This document shows positions 21,901 to 36,900 of a stretch of DNA of 64,000 nt, piece after piece. A model generated the notes under the pieces. It did not search any database and was not told the DNA's origin. It saw only the letters and a program-made list of their open reading frames with translations. Each line of letters begins with the position of its first letter. Positions within the stretch are counted from its first letter, which is position 1. Source of the stretch: Corbicula japonica (Eukaryota; Mollusca; Bivalvia; Venerida; Cyrenidae); the NCBI GenBank assembly GCA_038501625.1, contig JAZAYU010000009.1, positions 12,080,396-12,144,395 of the forward strand, read 5' to 3'. The position numbers were made by a program, and so were the translations under genes.

Positions 21901-24900
21901 TGTATTGATCCCTCCATCACAGAAGCCAACATGCCTCTGTTTCTTAACATCACTTTTTGGTGAAGGCGGCAGTATTGACTGGGCTGTAATTATAGTAAAA
22001 AAATCACCGGATCCTAAGTCCTGTTCAAAAACTTTATATAGAGTACATGTTTTGAAGAATGAATAATTTGATGTTCGATAAAACCAGGTTATCGGGAAGA
22101 GATAAAAACTTCAAGTTTAATATACTGACTTGTTTACTGATATCATAGTTGCCCATAGCAATCCACACTGGGCCAAATGCTTTATCTCTTATGATAAAAT
22201 GTAAAACCTTTTTAAGAATTTTTGTTAAATTTTTTTACAAAAACTAACAAGAACCATGTTACACATGGTCAATCCCCCCGCCGAAAATAAGTTACCTGAA
22301 GGTTGTAATTTCGTATAATTTACCTGGAGAGGAAATCCTTAAAATGCCATATAGTTAAAGTCATGCTGAGTACAGTTTTCAAGTAAGTGGTTGCAGTTTG
22401 AAGAAAACCCCTAAAAAAATAGGCAAGGTAGAGTTATTGTTTTTACACTCTGCATTACCTACCAATGTGCTCTGTCAGTGTATGAAGTTTGAATAAAATC
22501 CCTCTAGTTTTGGAGTTATGCTACGGATAAAATTTATCAAGTAAATCTGATAAAGGGGAATAACTCTAAAAAATAGGGAAGGTAGAGTTATTGGACTTGC
22601 ACACTGTACTACCTACCAAAGTGCTCTGTCAGTGTATGAAATTTGAATAAAATCCCTCTAGTAGTTTTGGAGTTATGCTCGGGACAAAATTTATCAAGTA
22701 AATATGATAAAGAGGAATAACTCTAAAAATAGGCAAGGTAGAGTTATTGTTCTTGCACACTGCACTACCTACCAATGTGCTCTGTCAGTGTATGAAGTTT
22801 GAATAAAATCCCTCAAGTAGTTTTGGAGTTATGCTCCGGACAAAATTGTTTCGGATGGACGCACGGACGCACAGACGCACGGACAAAGGGCATTTCTAAT
22901 ATCCCCCTCGCCTTTGGCGGGGGAATAAATTACATGGATTGACTGGATTAAAGTAAAAGAAAAAGTGTGTGCCTTTTATGGCTAAAAGATCGCAGCTGGA
23001 AGAGAAAGTGATCTTTAGAGAGGAAATGATGAATTTATTGACTTCTTGTGCTCAGTATGCAAAAGAAAGAATAAAACCACAGAAGCACATAAGTTCTGTA
23101 CAGATTGCCAGGATTATCTGTGTTCTATTTGTGTTAACTCACACAATGACTTTTTAAGTAACCACAAGATTTTGGACAAGGCAAAGTTCCAGCCTGGATC
23201 AAGTGTACAGTTCCCAATAGTTCCCACTGAGAGGTGTAAACTACATTGACACAAGCCTGTGGACATGTACTACAAGCAACATGATGCGGTGGGCTGCTCT
23301 ACATGTATGGTGATGGGGCACAGGTATGCTTCAGAAATCTTTTTCATTAACACTTTAAGAGAACTAAATATTGATACCTGTTTATAATTATAAAATTATT
23401 GTTTAGATTTTTAAGACATTTACTGACTTATTACAAATATACAAATATGCTGAAGATTACTTAACTGACACTGGAAACCCATCTCAAATCATAAGCATTT
23501 GATTGACTGAACTTGAGACCAGTCTCCAAATCTACTAATAAAGACTGAAATTAAAATGTTCTTATTAACTGTGTTATCTTGCTTGCATGGTTTGTTGTAA
23601 ATATTTGAACTGACTCACAAAAAGATAGAGATTGCCCTTATAATTATAACCCTTTACTCCATACATACTCCTTTATTGCATGGGCAAACATTGTAGATTC
23701 ATATCAGCAGGCACATCCATGCTGTCTGATCAGGATCTGCACTGTTCACTTATTGATTTACATGTATTACATTATTTCTAACCATAATGTAAACAGTATA
23801 GATCCTGATCAGATGGCACAAATGTGTCAGCTGATCTGGATCTACACTGTTTGCATATGAAATAAATCCCATATATATGGAGTAAAGGGTTAAAAATATT
23901 AAAGATGCCATTATATTTCTATCAATACATGCTTTAAAGCCAGTTCAACCTAAGACTAGTATCAAACTCTGTCAGCAATATGGCTTATCTTGGTCAAGAT
24001 AGTCTGTTCAACGAAAAAGTCTTGAATTAACAAAGATATCTAGTCTTAAGTTAGAGCGGACTGTCTTTCTTCAGATCTGTGTTTGATCTTAAGTCGCATG
24101 TAATCAGTGGGCTAAACTCTGTGTTCTCTGCTCTCATTCGATTTTAAAAACAAGTTCTTTAACCTTGTGAGGCTCAAGGTGTCAGTCAATATAAAATGAA
24201 AACAATCCAGGTCATCAGTACAGAGTACTGCTGGGATTTCTCAGGTTTCCAAATTCTTGCCAATAGATGAAAAGTTCTAAGCATAACTGACAAGTTAAAA
24301 TTTAATACATGTAATAATAACAAATAAATGAAATGGTACTTTTCAACTTACTTTCAACAATCATTTTCAGAGCTTGAAAGAAGAAGTTCTATATCCCGGA
24401 CTATATAAAGAACAATGCAAATGTTGACAACCCAACAACTGTTACAAAACAACTGGATATCATGGCCAGCTCTCTGGAGAAACTTCAAAAGACATTTCTC
24501 CAAGAAAAGAAAAACATCAAAAGTAGAAAAGACAAATCAATGCAAGAGATTAGAAAATTCAGACAAGAGATCAATCAAAGAATTGATGAAATGGAAAAGA
24601 ACACAATTCAGGATTTGCAGGGTGTACTTCAGTCTCTTGCCAACAAAATTGATACCACACTGAGGGAACTTCAGGCTGCTATAACCCAGGTACAATGTAC
24701 ACAACACAACTTGAAATCTGCTGGCAGTAACTTGTCACAGATGTTTGTCAGCATCAAGATGGCCAAAGCTCTTGCCTCTCAAGCTAACGAGAAAGTCACA
24801 ACAGAACACCAGGTATCTTCCACAGATGTTTCATTTGTTCCTAATCATAAGCTTCAGTCTCTGTTCAATGAGATACAAGACTTTGGATCCATCAGTATAC

Positions 24901-27900
24901 CAGTAAAGCTTGAAACCCAGCCCAAAAGCCATGGTCCCTTTCCACCAGTTGCCACAACTAAAACCAAAGCTACATCACGTAAAAGTCAATCCAGCCCTTC
25001 CTTAGTGCAGGTCAAAGGCAGAAAGAAATACAAATTGGAAGAGAAATCTGACAAAAGTACAAGTACTATTTGGAGTGCTTGTGGACTAGATGATGGAACT
25101 ATTATCCTGTCTGACTTCATCAACTGCAAGCTGAAGCGCATTTACAGCTCCACCTACAAGGTCAGAGACTCCTGTGTAACTCCTGGGTGGCCCTACCAGG
25201 TATGTGCAATCAGTTACCATGAAGTTGCTGTATGCTGCTACAGTCACAAGCTTGTACAGTTTGTTTATGTTGGACACACTATGTGGAATACAAGACAGAT
25301 ATTGACTAATTTTGAATGTATTGGTTTAGCATATTATGCTGATAAGCTATTTATTTCTGATAAATGCACTGAAGTATACGTCTACACTATGACAGTATAT
25401 GTCTACACTATGACAGGAAACAGACTGCATCAGTTTAGTGTGCCTCAGTTACAATGGAGTGCATGTGTTGATTTCCGCTTGTTGTGAGCAGTGACGGCTC
25501 TACCATCTATGCAGCTCACAGCAGTAATGGTTTGATTATTCTGGAAAGAAATGGTCAGCTTGGTGGAGAGTTTACTGATCCCAAACTTGAAGAAGCTAGT
25601 GGAATCTGTCTATACAACAAAAACAGTGTTCTTGTTCAATCTTCAAATGTTGTACAGTTCAGCTCTGATGGACAGGTGATCGGTGAAGTTCTGAAAACTG
25701 ACAAGTGCTGTTGGGCTATATGCTATTGTAAGGAAACCTCAACACTGATTGTTGGTACAGAAGACCGAATTGAAGTATACAATATAAATGAATGAACATG
25801 TTATATTTCATGAGATAATACAATAGACATTCATTTGTCATTTAGTTTCTTGTACACTTTATACTGAATGTATGTTAAAAGCTTCAAGTCAATATTTTGA
25901 AAACTAGAGAAGTTGTTTGTGTCATAAGATTTTGTTAAATAATGCTCTTCAAAAAATAAAGGACTGATCCACACACAAAAAATATGTTGTGTACATGAAC
26001 ACTTCATGCAGAACACATGATTTCAGTTAAGTCGATATCTTGAAAACTGTAGAAGTTTGCATATGATTTTGTTAAATCATGTCCCCTGCAAGAAATAATG
26101 GACTGATCCACACGAAAAATATGTCACACACATCTACACTTCGTGATGAACATATGTTTAAAGTTTCAAGTCAATCTCTTGAAAACTGTAGAAGTAGTTC
26201 GCATCACAAGATTTTGTTGAATCGTGATCCCCTCCAAAAAATAATGAACTGATCCACATGAAAAAGAAAGTCACGCAAATCTACTCACAAACATATTTTT
26301 AAAGTTTCAAGTCAATATCTTGATAACTGTAGACATAGTTCGTGCCACATTTGTGAAAACATCTGCTTTAACACAGTCTAATAAAGGTCTACACTGTTTG
26401 TTATTCAGTGAACAAATTCTGTAAAAGCCATATTAAACTAGAATGTGTCCTCGGACACAAATGCCCCCACTGCTGCAACATAATTTTTAGTAACAGGGCC
26501 ATAACTCTGGTAAAAATGGTCGCAGGAAAAAATCCTTTCTTTACGATCATCTACACATTCTGCTTGATCATCTGTGCAAGTTTGAAAGAAATCTGCCTTA
26601 CAGTTTAGGAGGAGTTGATGCCACAAGATTTGGGGATGTATGTATGTATGGACGGACGTACCTACGGATGAGTGCAACTATATATGCCTCCCACTTTGTG
26701 GGGGCATAAAAACATAACATAGGCTGACCTAAATTCATGGAATTTGTGGTTTATCAAAATTTATTTGCACATTTTAAGGGTTAAACATATCAATGTAACA
26801 GTAAGTATTACCTGCAATCTGTGGAAGATCTCCCACATGATGCTGTTGAGACTCTGCACCATCTGTAATATACAACAGTATCTCTCTCAACTATACATGT
26901 ATACCCCTAAATAATACCAGGTGAACTTCCAGTTTGGTAAATACAGGAGGAGCTCATTCCAATTTGTAAAGTTTTCTTCATGCTATCAGTGTTATGATTA
27001 TTGGCAAAAGCAAAATGCTTTCCAAGCATATAAATTTTCATTATTTACTTAACCCTTTCATCCATAGATACACCTTTATTGTGTGGGCGAACAGTGTAGA
27101 GCCAGATCAGCTGGCACATCTGTGTCGTCTGATCAGGATGCACATGCTAAAAAATGCATATATATGGAGGAAAGGGTTAACTGATAAGACATACAATTGT
27201 ATAAGGTCTATAACATTCACAAAATTTATTGTAAATTTCTCCTTGAAATTAAACTGTATGTGGGAAAAATGAGTTGAGTACTCAAGTATTCCTGTTTTGA
27301 TCCAAGGTTAATCAAGGATTCCAGGCTGAAGGTTAGCAGCTCTAACCACAGTACTTCCAAAGCACTATGATGTCCTGTGCCAAAGATCATAAAATTGAAA
27401 CTGGAGACCAGTCTCAAAACCAAGCTTTAGATTGATTTGTTCCAAGGCTTAATATCAACCAATCAGCTGCTTGAATTCTGAGACTGGTCCCAGCATCAGT
27501 GCCCGAGGTTATAAAACTGAGCATGGAAACCAGTCTCAAATCTCAAGCATCTGATTGGCTGAAATGGCGACCAGTCGCCATTTCAGCCAATCAGATGCTT
27601 GAGATTTGAGACTGGTTTCCAAACTCAGTTTTATAACCTTCAACCCTGCTTTATGATCTTGGCCCACAACATTACAGTGCCACAGCAAACATATCACTGA
27701 CAGTGATTCATATCCACACCACAGTAACCATAAAGGAAATGAGATTTTCAACCTTATCATAATTATTATTTTAGTAATGAAGGAAATGACAGCATGTATT
27801 GACACCACTTTCCACTGTGCCAGCAATTTTCAGACCTAACAAATGTATTTTAAAATGGAATTTTAATAGTTATGTTCTAAGAAAGTTGTAACTGTATCAG

Positions 27901-30900
27901 TATTACAAGTCTAAACTTGGACTACACAGTCATGTATGTATTGGAATTATAACAAAAATGCTTATTATTGCTCTTTTCAAAACTGCCTTTTCAAAACAGT
28001 AAACATCTAAATTTCAGCAAAACAAAAACATAATATGAGTGAACATTTTGTTTATGACTTAAATATGGGTTTGAATGTCATGTGACAGGAACTTTCAAGG
28101 GCACTATAGTTTACCAACCTTGCTTGTGGTTAGCCTCAAAGTGTTGCTTATACAGGGTCTCATACTCCTCCTCTCCGATACTGCCACTCTCTATTCTTCT
28201 ATTGTGCCGGACCACGTTTGGACGGGTACTGCTACGCTTCTTGCCCATAGACGCCAACAGCATGGTAATGTCCTGAACCTAATAACAAATCGGCCCAATT
28301 CAACTGTTAATGAGGAGTTGATGCCAAAGTTATAACTAATAACAGTAATTGTAAACTATTTTCATTACACAGAAACAATGGGACTCAGTGGGATAAAGCA
28401 AACAATGTACTTAGATGGCAAAAGTAGTTCCTGTTGAATTTAGCTTGTAACAACAAAGATACAGTGAAATATAAACTGTTAAACCCCTCAGTTTTGCACT
28501 ATTTTCTACCATATCTCATGGGAAAAAGGGTTAAATGTTTACATTGTACCTGTGAGTCTGTAAGACTATAAAGACCAGCTTCATTCTCTATCCTCATCAT
28601 CCAGGACAGGTTACCACTCGGAGCTCGGATGTATATCTCCGCCCAGTTTGTGCACCAACAATTACAGATGTTGATTGGCAACTGACCTGAATCAGATGCC
28701 TTCATACCTTCAAACATAAGAGAAGTGATATGAAAATTACAACTTGTAGTTCACAAGTTTGTTTTTTTCTGGAAAGCAATTGATATTTAAAATATTCATT
28801 GAGTGAGTTATTTTGACAGTATATCTAAATTCAATTTGCCATGCAGATATTTTAACAGTTGTATTCATCATAAGACAGAGATTAGCTAAGGTTGTTAGAA
28901 CAAGGAGAAGTTATTCTAATTTTCATGAGAAGCCAACTAGGATTTTGACTTTTTGTATGAAACATAACATTGTAGAAAAAAACTTCTCCATTGGATAAGC
29001 AGAGATATCTGGATATCTGGGAGACTATTTCTCACAAATCTCCCTCTAAGCCATTCCTTGTAAGAAGTATTTAATCCCGAATTCTTGATTATGACAGCGT
29101 ATCACCATCTTAAAAAATACATGTACAAATTCCACATACCAAAGATGAGAGATTCTAAAGGCTCATTCTCCAACAGTCCTGTGCCATCACTTAGTGATGA
29201 CCCTGTCTGAACACCCACGTCCTGCCCTGACATATCAAAGCCCAGGTCATCGATGGAAGTCTTGCTAGGAACCGTCATATCATCCTGACTATGTCTGTGC
29301 CCTGGCTCTACCATGCTTGTACTTCTGTTGATAACAATGGCTGATTTGTGTCGCCGTCTGCCTGATTTTTGATCCTTTTGCTCTGCAGCCTGGTATGTGG
29401 CCTGGCATTTTTCGCACACACCAGAATTGCCAATTTTGTTCCCACTGCCACTTGTTGTTATGGTGAGCAGCTTGTTGCCTAGCAACCACGTCTGGCTCTG
29501 ACCACCGGCCAGTAAGAACTCAGCCATATGTGACCTTGAGGACAACATAACAGAAATAGAACACTGAATCCAACCTAAGTTAACATAGCTTAAGGCAACT
29601 CTTTGTATTTTGCACATTAAGAAGGTAATATTCTTTGTACTCTAGATTGTAAAAAGTTTAAGACTGGGCTATACTTTAACCAATATGCTTTGAAGCTGGA
29701 ACTGTTTAACTCCTTATATACAGGTTTGATTGAGTGTGCAACCAGTGTTTTTCGTCATTTTAAATAAGCTAAACTTTTTTATTAATAAATTGATCAGTTT
29801 CAGTCTAAAAAAGTCAATCTTCATAAATCGCCTATGTAGCAATTATGAAACCTGCAGCAAGTGAATGTGATAAATCACCTGTGAGGTATCGGTGAGAAGT
29901 TTCCGAAGGTGTATCTTGCCATCACATCAGTACAAGTCTCCGTCAACTCTCTGTGAAACTGAGACAACTTACTGTCCACCGGGGCGTTAATTTCTGTCCT
30001 TGATATCGCTGATCCTGACTGCATACGTCTTCGACTGAAATTCAGAAATAAACAGGAAAGTTCTTTCAAATAGTTACCATCATGCATCGTTTGAAAACAA
30101 AAACATGACAAAGTATGTCGTTGTAACTAGACAATGATATTTCACACGATGTTCATACATTATTTCTACTGACTTTATTCTGTGACTTATGAATGACACT
30201 TTTCCAAAATCTCAAATTATCACAGGAAGATGTTTTTTTAAAAATGTCTAAAAATATAAATTAAACAAAAGGCAGTTTGATTTCTGTTGATTTAAAAAAA
30301 AAAGTTCAGTTCTCTTACAAACTATGTTTTGAGTACAATTTTTTAAATGGTAGGAAAGTTAAAACTTGACATATGAGTAAGTATAAAATGCCTGCTTTTA
30401 AGCAGTCAACACTTTCTTTAACTGTTCATCTGCAGCATTCATTTGTCTTTATTATCTGTGAAGACAAAACTATCAAATCCCAATCTCAAATATCATTTAA
30501 GTACCAGAATGTAACTGATACTTTAGCAATACCAGTGTCTAGTTTCTGACAAACAAGCTCAAGATCAAATAAGTGAGCAACCAGTCTTAAATATCAAGCA
30601 TCTAATTGGTTGAAAATGAGACTAATCAGCAAATGGATAAATCGAAAGCTTGAGTTTAAAGACTGGGCTGGAGGTTATAAAACTGAGATTGGAAACCAGT
30701 CTCAAATCTCAAGCATCTGATTGGCTGTCATGGCTATATCAGGTTGCCATTTCAGCCAATCAGACGCTTGAGATTTGAGACTTGTTTCCATGCTCAGTTT
30801 TATAACCTTGGTCACTGGTCTCCAGTAACACTTTTATGATCTTGGGCCCTTTAAAGCAACAGAACTATTTAAATCAACACTGAAAGTACATGACTGTATT

Positions 30901-33900
30901 AAATTTAATGAATGATGGTAAATATCTAAATCTGTTGATGAATAACAACGAAACATTCTAACAAGAGTACATGTATTAGATAGTAGAGAGATAGGTAAAT
31001 ACAAGAACAGAATCAAGTATAATGTAGCAGAAATATTTTTATTACAGTTCTACATCAGTTTCCAAAATTAACAAGAAAGAATGTTAGCATACCAATGGGA
31101 ATCAATTTCGTATAGATCAGAAGAAGACAGAAACAGAGCAAACTGTAGTCAGGGGCTGATCCAGAGAGGGTTCAAAAGACCTCCTTTTTGGGCAGCAATA
31201 TTTAACAACTTTAACTACTCTACGACTGCCCTAAAAGAACCCCCTTTCTGAAAATCTTGCATCTGACCCTGGAAGTTGGGCTGAAGATCATAAAACTAAG
31301 AGTTCAGATCAGTCTCAAATCTCAAGGATCTGATTGGCTGAAATGGCGACTGGTCGCCATTTCAGCCAATCAGATCCTTGAAATTTGAGTCTGATCTCCA
31401 GATTTAGTTTTATGATCTTGGGCACAGTACTAGATGCTAGCAATGCATATTATGCTTTTGAAGTAGGCTTTACAAGCATATCACAAGCAAAGGGGCAATG
31501 ATGATTCGACAGACAAGAGTAATCATGGTAAAACAATCAAAGCAATGCATCTAATTAATGCAACAGATAAGTTTTCGACCAAATTTTACCTTTAAAAAAA
31601 ATCAATAAGTAACATTTTTTACCTTATAAAGTATTTGGAAAAAAATTTTCTAAGACCTTAGGCTTTATCGTGAAAACAAAACAATGGCATTATTGTTCTT
31701 TGGCAAACCTAACAAAGTGTCAAAGCCTTTACCATTCTGGATAAAAATGTTCAAACCTTCAATTTCATAAAAAAAAACAACAACAGCTCCACACATGAAC
31801 ATGCAAAGAAGTATTTTAAAACTCGCCCAATTATATTGTGGTAGGGACCGAGACAGACAGTCCGGAATGGACCGGAATGTCTGGTTCCTAGCTCCAGTTA
31901 GACGGTCACTTGGGGCACGCCTGACGTCATGCCATACTGTACAACCACTCTGCTTTACTACTCTGAATATTTCCGAGGAAAAGCCAGGTCTACAGACGGT
32001 AAGTGTTTTTGGGATCATTCTTGTCCTAAAGTAGGTAGTCGTGGGACGATGCCTGCTTTAATATGTATTTGTTCAGGGATATCTGGACATGAGAAAACTA
32101 TGTCAAAAGAATCGCAAAGCAGAACTGTTTTTGAATATGCATCATAGGAAGTGAGTAAAATATATCTTCACCAAAAACATAAAGAAATCCCTAACTTTGA
32201 CATTTTTATTTTTAGAAAGAATTTGAAGCTAATCAATGGTGGGAATAAACATCATATTCTCGCACTTTATTGGTAAAACGAAACAGGTATTTCCCCAAAA
32301 TTACCTATCTGAGTTCAATTAAAATCAACAGAATATAGAATATCTCCATATTTATTATATGCAACATAATTGAAAGTATATCAATGTATAAGCATAACTA
32401 TATGTGTGTTCAGTTGAACACTTTTGTCGCCCTCTGGTGCTATGTCAGAATAAAAATGCAAGTACAAAAAAAGGCATAACTCTATCATGACCTAAAGAAC
32501 TTGGCATCATTATGGGCATATTGTCATGAACAATAAAATTTTAAAGTTTCTTGAAGAAATATTAAGAAATGGCAATGCTATTTTCAACACTAAGTTTTTG
32601 TTTAAAAATCCAAGTACAAAAAGGGGCATAACTCCATCAAATGTGACCTTGGCCTCAAGAATATGGCTTCATCACGGACGCGTTGTCATGAACAATATAA
32701 CTTGAAAGTTTCATGAAGAAATATTGAGAAATGGCAAAGTTATAGCCAATGTTAAGTTTTCATGTCAAAATCCAAGTACAAAAAGGGGCATAGCTCCATC
32801 AAATGAATTCTTTGAAAGGGCGACACAAAAATGAAGTAAGTGTTTTATTGAAATATGGATTCCACATCAAAAATTCCCATCTTAGGAAAACACCTTTTCC
32901 TCTTTCAGGCTTTCAGAGATGAACAATTATGATGCAATAAAATATAAAGGTGTTAAATTTGGTATTGATTTTAATGAAAACATTTCTGACAGGAAATAAT
33001 GTAGCAATTCATTAAAATATTTGCTTTGACCGATTGATGGCGAGGATATGGTGTACATTCCTGCCACTGTACAGTTGGTGGGACATGCACAAACTGGACA
33101 GATGAACTTGTATTGTACAGTGAAACTATAATGGATTCTGTAAAGACAATTATCAAAGTTTGATCTTACCGAGAACGGACTGGTGTACGGTCTGTGACAC
33201 ATGATGTTTTTCGTGACTTAGGTTTAGGACTGTATTGATAATAAAACACTATCATATCTTTATTTGTATTTTCAACTTCCATTTCCCCCATAATAACATT
33301 TTTTCTAGTGAGGGGATATTCTTTACAATTCTAATATTCTTAACATGACCAACAGTCAAAAGCACTGATGTTGATGAAGAAACATCAGTATGGAATCAAG
33401 GATTGCGATATCTACACAAACAACCAACCTGCCAGATTCTGTGGTATAATTTAATTTCACAGGAATCAATTTTTGCATAGAAGCCATTAATATCATTTTC
33501 TGCATGAACATTACTAATAATTAATTGTGTGCTAATTACTAATAATTAATTGTGTGCTAATTACTAATAAGTAATTGGCACAGTTGCATTATTCTCATAG
33601 TTTCATCAGACAGGCATGCATCTCTGATTCCAACAGGTATACTCTAGAGCCCCTCCCCACACCCCCATCCACAAACAATATTGTCATGGCAGACAAAAAA
33701 ACAAATGAAAAACTAATATCAAGTTATGCTGAAATTAGACCTACACCACACCCATTAATCTCTTCCTCTAAAATAAAAACTCCATTTGAAAAAAGAAAGC
33801 CATCACCAAAAAGAAACAAAACAAAGTAGTTGAAGCCCTGACTTACACATCAAGTTGTACTTAAGAGTTGGGGATTACAAAGGGAAAGCAAGAGTCTAGA

Positions 33901-36900
33901 GCAATTAAAAAAAAAGATTTTCTTCCTTTTTTTGCAATAGCTATGCAAATTTCTCATCAGGAGCATTCAAATCATTAACATATCAATATTTACATCACAA
34001 TTTGTGCCTACTTGAAACCCATCATCATTGAACTAGCTTAAATTCATTTTTTATTTACCATGATATACTATACAGAGTTAACTTCTAAACATTTTACTTA
34101 TCTTGATCTAGATTTAAACCGACATTTAAGCAACTTTTTTGAAGTATTTTTTAACACCCTCGGGATATGATACAAACCTTTTGCCAACTCCATAAAATAA
34201 ATAACTTGATAAAAAAACCTTAATGAGCTGTAATTTTGGTAATCACTTTATGTAATACTATTATCTGGCCATCAAGACAACAAAGTTTGTTTTCAGCTGC
34301 AGTTCTAGTAATAATGTGAATCAGCCATTTGTCAGATAAAATTTTGTTTGCTTATTTTCTATTTTAAACTTTTTATATTGTGTGAGGGAGTTCCTAATTG
34401 ACCTGGCAATATCACCTGATTTACTCTTTCCTCCATATGGCTTGAATAACATAGGTCAACACTGTAGATCCAGATCAACTGATGCATTCATGCTGTCTGA
34501 TCTGGATCTACACAGTTTGCTTCTTGGTTAGAAATAACCTAATGAATTTATCAGTGAACAGTGTAGATCCTGATGAGACACATAAATGTTCCAGCTGATC
34601 TGGATCTACACTATTTCCCACACAATAAAAATGTATCTATGGTGTCAAGGGTTCAGTATATGACCTAGTTTAAGTAAAAACTTTATGCATGCATGAATAA
34701 ATACACTGATCAGTACAGGCAACTGATATTGCTGGCATCATTTCTCTGAAAGTGGTCAGGTGATCAAATGAGTGCATTTAGTTCAAGCTCGATCTATCTG
34801 GCAAACACCATATCCTACGCTATATGAATGATCCTTTATTATTATAGTACCTTCCTTGTTAAGGTTATTAGTTTTCTAAGCTGATTAAAATCATTGTTTT
34901 ACAACACAACTCAAGAAATCATACAAATACTGTCAAATTTCTTCTATACAGGCTGAAAATGTACATTTTTTTGTGATTAACTTTCAAAGTTTTACACATG
35001 TTTATATAATATGGCCGTTTTTGAATATATTTGTAATATCAGATCTGCATATGCTGAATTCAAACTGTGTTTTCATGATGACTTTGCAAACAACATACAA
35101 AACAACACCACAAACAAATGACTAGCATAAGTATTAGTTATCTAGGAATACTTTACCCTTGCCTAAGCCTGTAAGAAAGTCTTGTATTAAGTTTAATGAC
35201 CACAAACAAAAAAATATCTATGCAACACAAAAAACCTTAACTAGATTTTAAGTAAGCTCTAAGTACAATACTCTAGAGCTAATGATGACTGTGATTAACA
35301 CTTTACTACATGGGATATGGCTGTTATCAGTTTGTGGACAGTTTATATCCAAATCAATTGGCACATGTGTGTGGCCTGATCAGGATCTACACTGTTTGCT
35401 TTTTCATCTATTAGGTTATTTCTGACCAAGAAGCAAACACTGTTGATCCTGATCAGACGGGAAGGAATTGCCAGCTGATCTGGGATTACACTGACTGTAC
35501 ATTGTATATAAACCATATCCAATGGGTTGAAGATTTTGTACCCCGGCCAAACTACATGATACTGAAACAGTTCATGGTTTGAGGTAGAAGCTTTTAGAAA
35601 AAATGCTTTACAGACATTGATCGTCATGAACAAATAAAATACACAGGTTACTTAATTTTTGTATCAACCACTATTATATGCATATACAAGAATGTATGTT
35701 TCTGACTACTTTTACCTTATACCTGGACATTTTATAGTGTAGATAAAGTTGGCAGGGGTAACAAACCATTTTAAGTAATTTAGATGTTAGAAGCCAGCAT
35801 CAATGAAAACATAAAATTGTATTATTTCACTCAGGGAATTCCATTAAACTGACATTATCAAAGATGCATGTCACAGGAAAAGGTGTCTTCAGTGACTGTT
35901 TTTGACATTTCATTGTAACTGCACTTGAAAATAACATAATTTTGATTTTGACATTTTATTTGTTACTGCACTTGAAAATAACATAATTTTGATTTTGACA
36001 TTTTATTTGTTACTGTATTTGAAAATAACTTAAAACTATTTTTCATTATTTTTTCTCTTTACTAAAAGGTGATTTTATTTCACATTTTGACTATATTATT
36101 AATTTAATTTTGTGAAATGCATACTAAGCAATGTGTCTTCTCAATTTTCTGACATTAATTCTAAGATTGACATCACCTGCTCTAAGACACCTTTTTCTGT
36201 GACACGCCCCATTTAAGTGATGTCATGAGAGCATTTTGTGAGCAGATCTTTCTGCGAAGAAAGTTAAAAACAAAACAAACAAACAAAATGGTAACATGAC
36301 CAGATTTGCTAGATAATGCTAGAATTTTCATTAAATGGAATAGCTATTATGAGCATTGTGACCTCAACCTCAACTGATTTTGTCACTGAAAGTTATACTA
36401 AATTAGGATTTCTGTGACAAATTATTGTCCGAATAAAATGATGGTATGTTAAGAGAAAATAACATTATTATCAGCATATGCTGCATATCCTCTTAGATGT
36501 GATTTATACAAAATTTTACATTTTCTTTAGGATCTGATAATAATCTATTAATTTTAACATCAACTTTACCATTTACCGAAAAAAATATGAACAGGTCTTA
36601 CCATAACAAGAAGAAATTTAAAATAAATATTAAATGGCGGAACATTAAATTTAATAAAAAAGCAAAAGTTTGTTTTTATACATAGTTATGCATGAAGAAT
36701 CTAAGGTGACAAAACTTTTAAAATACTAATGTTGACCTCACTTTACGTTAAAAACCAGGTGTAAAGCATAAACATTTACAGAACTTTGGTTTTGTAATAT
36801 GTGTTTATGCTTTCTGTAAAAGCCATGTCCTGTCAGCCTAAAAGCTCCAATGATTTTCCAAAAGCTTTAGAAATGACAGCCACCCTAATTATCTTTTTAA

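Noticed and set aside
31665..32018. 117-codon minus-strand frame as an extra TSC2 exon
   Set aside because: It matches no part of tuberin, has no matching acceptor/donor pair, and exons 23 and 24 already join in phase without it.
33575..33829. 84-codon plus-strand frame
   Set aside because: Lys/Ser/Pro-rich reading of AT-rich intron; no start context, splice logic or homology.
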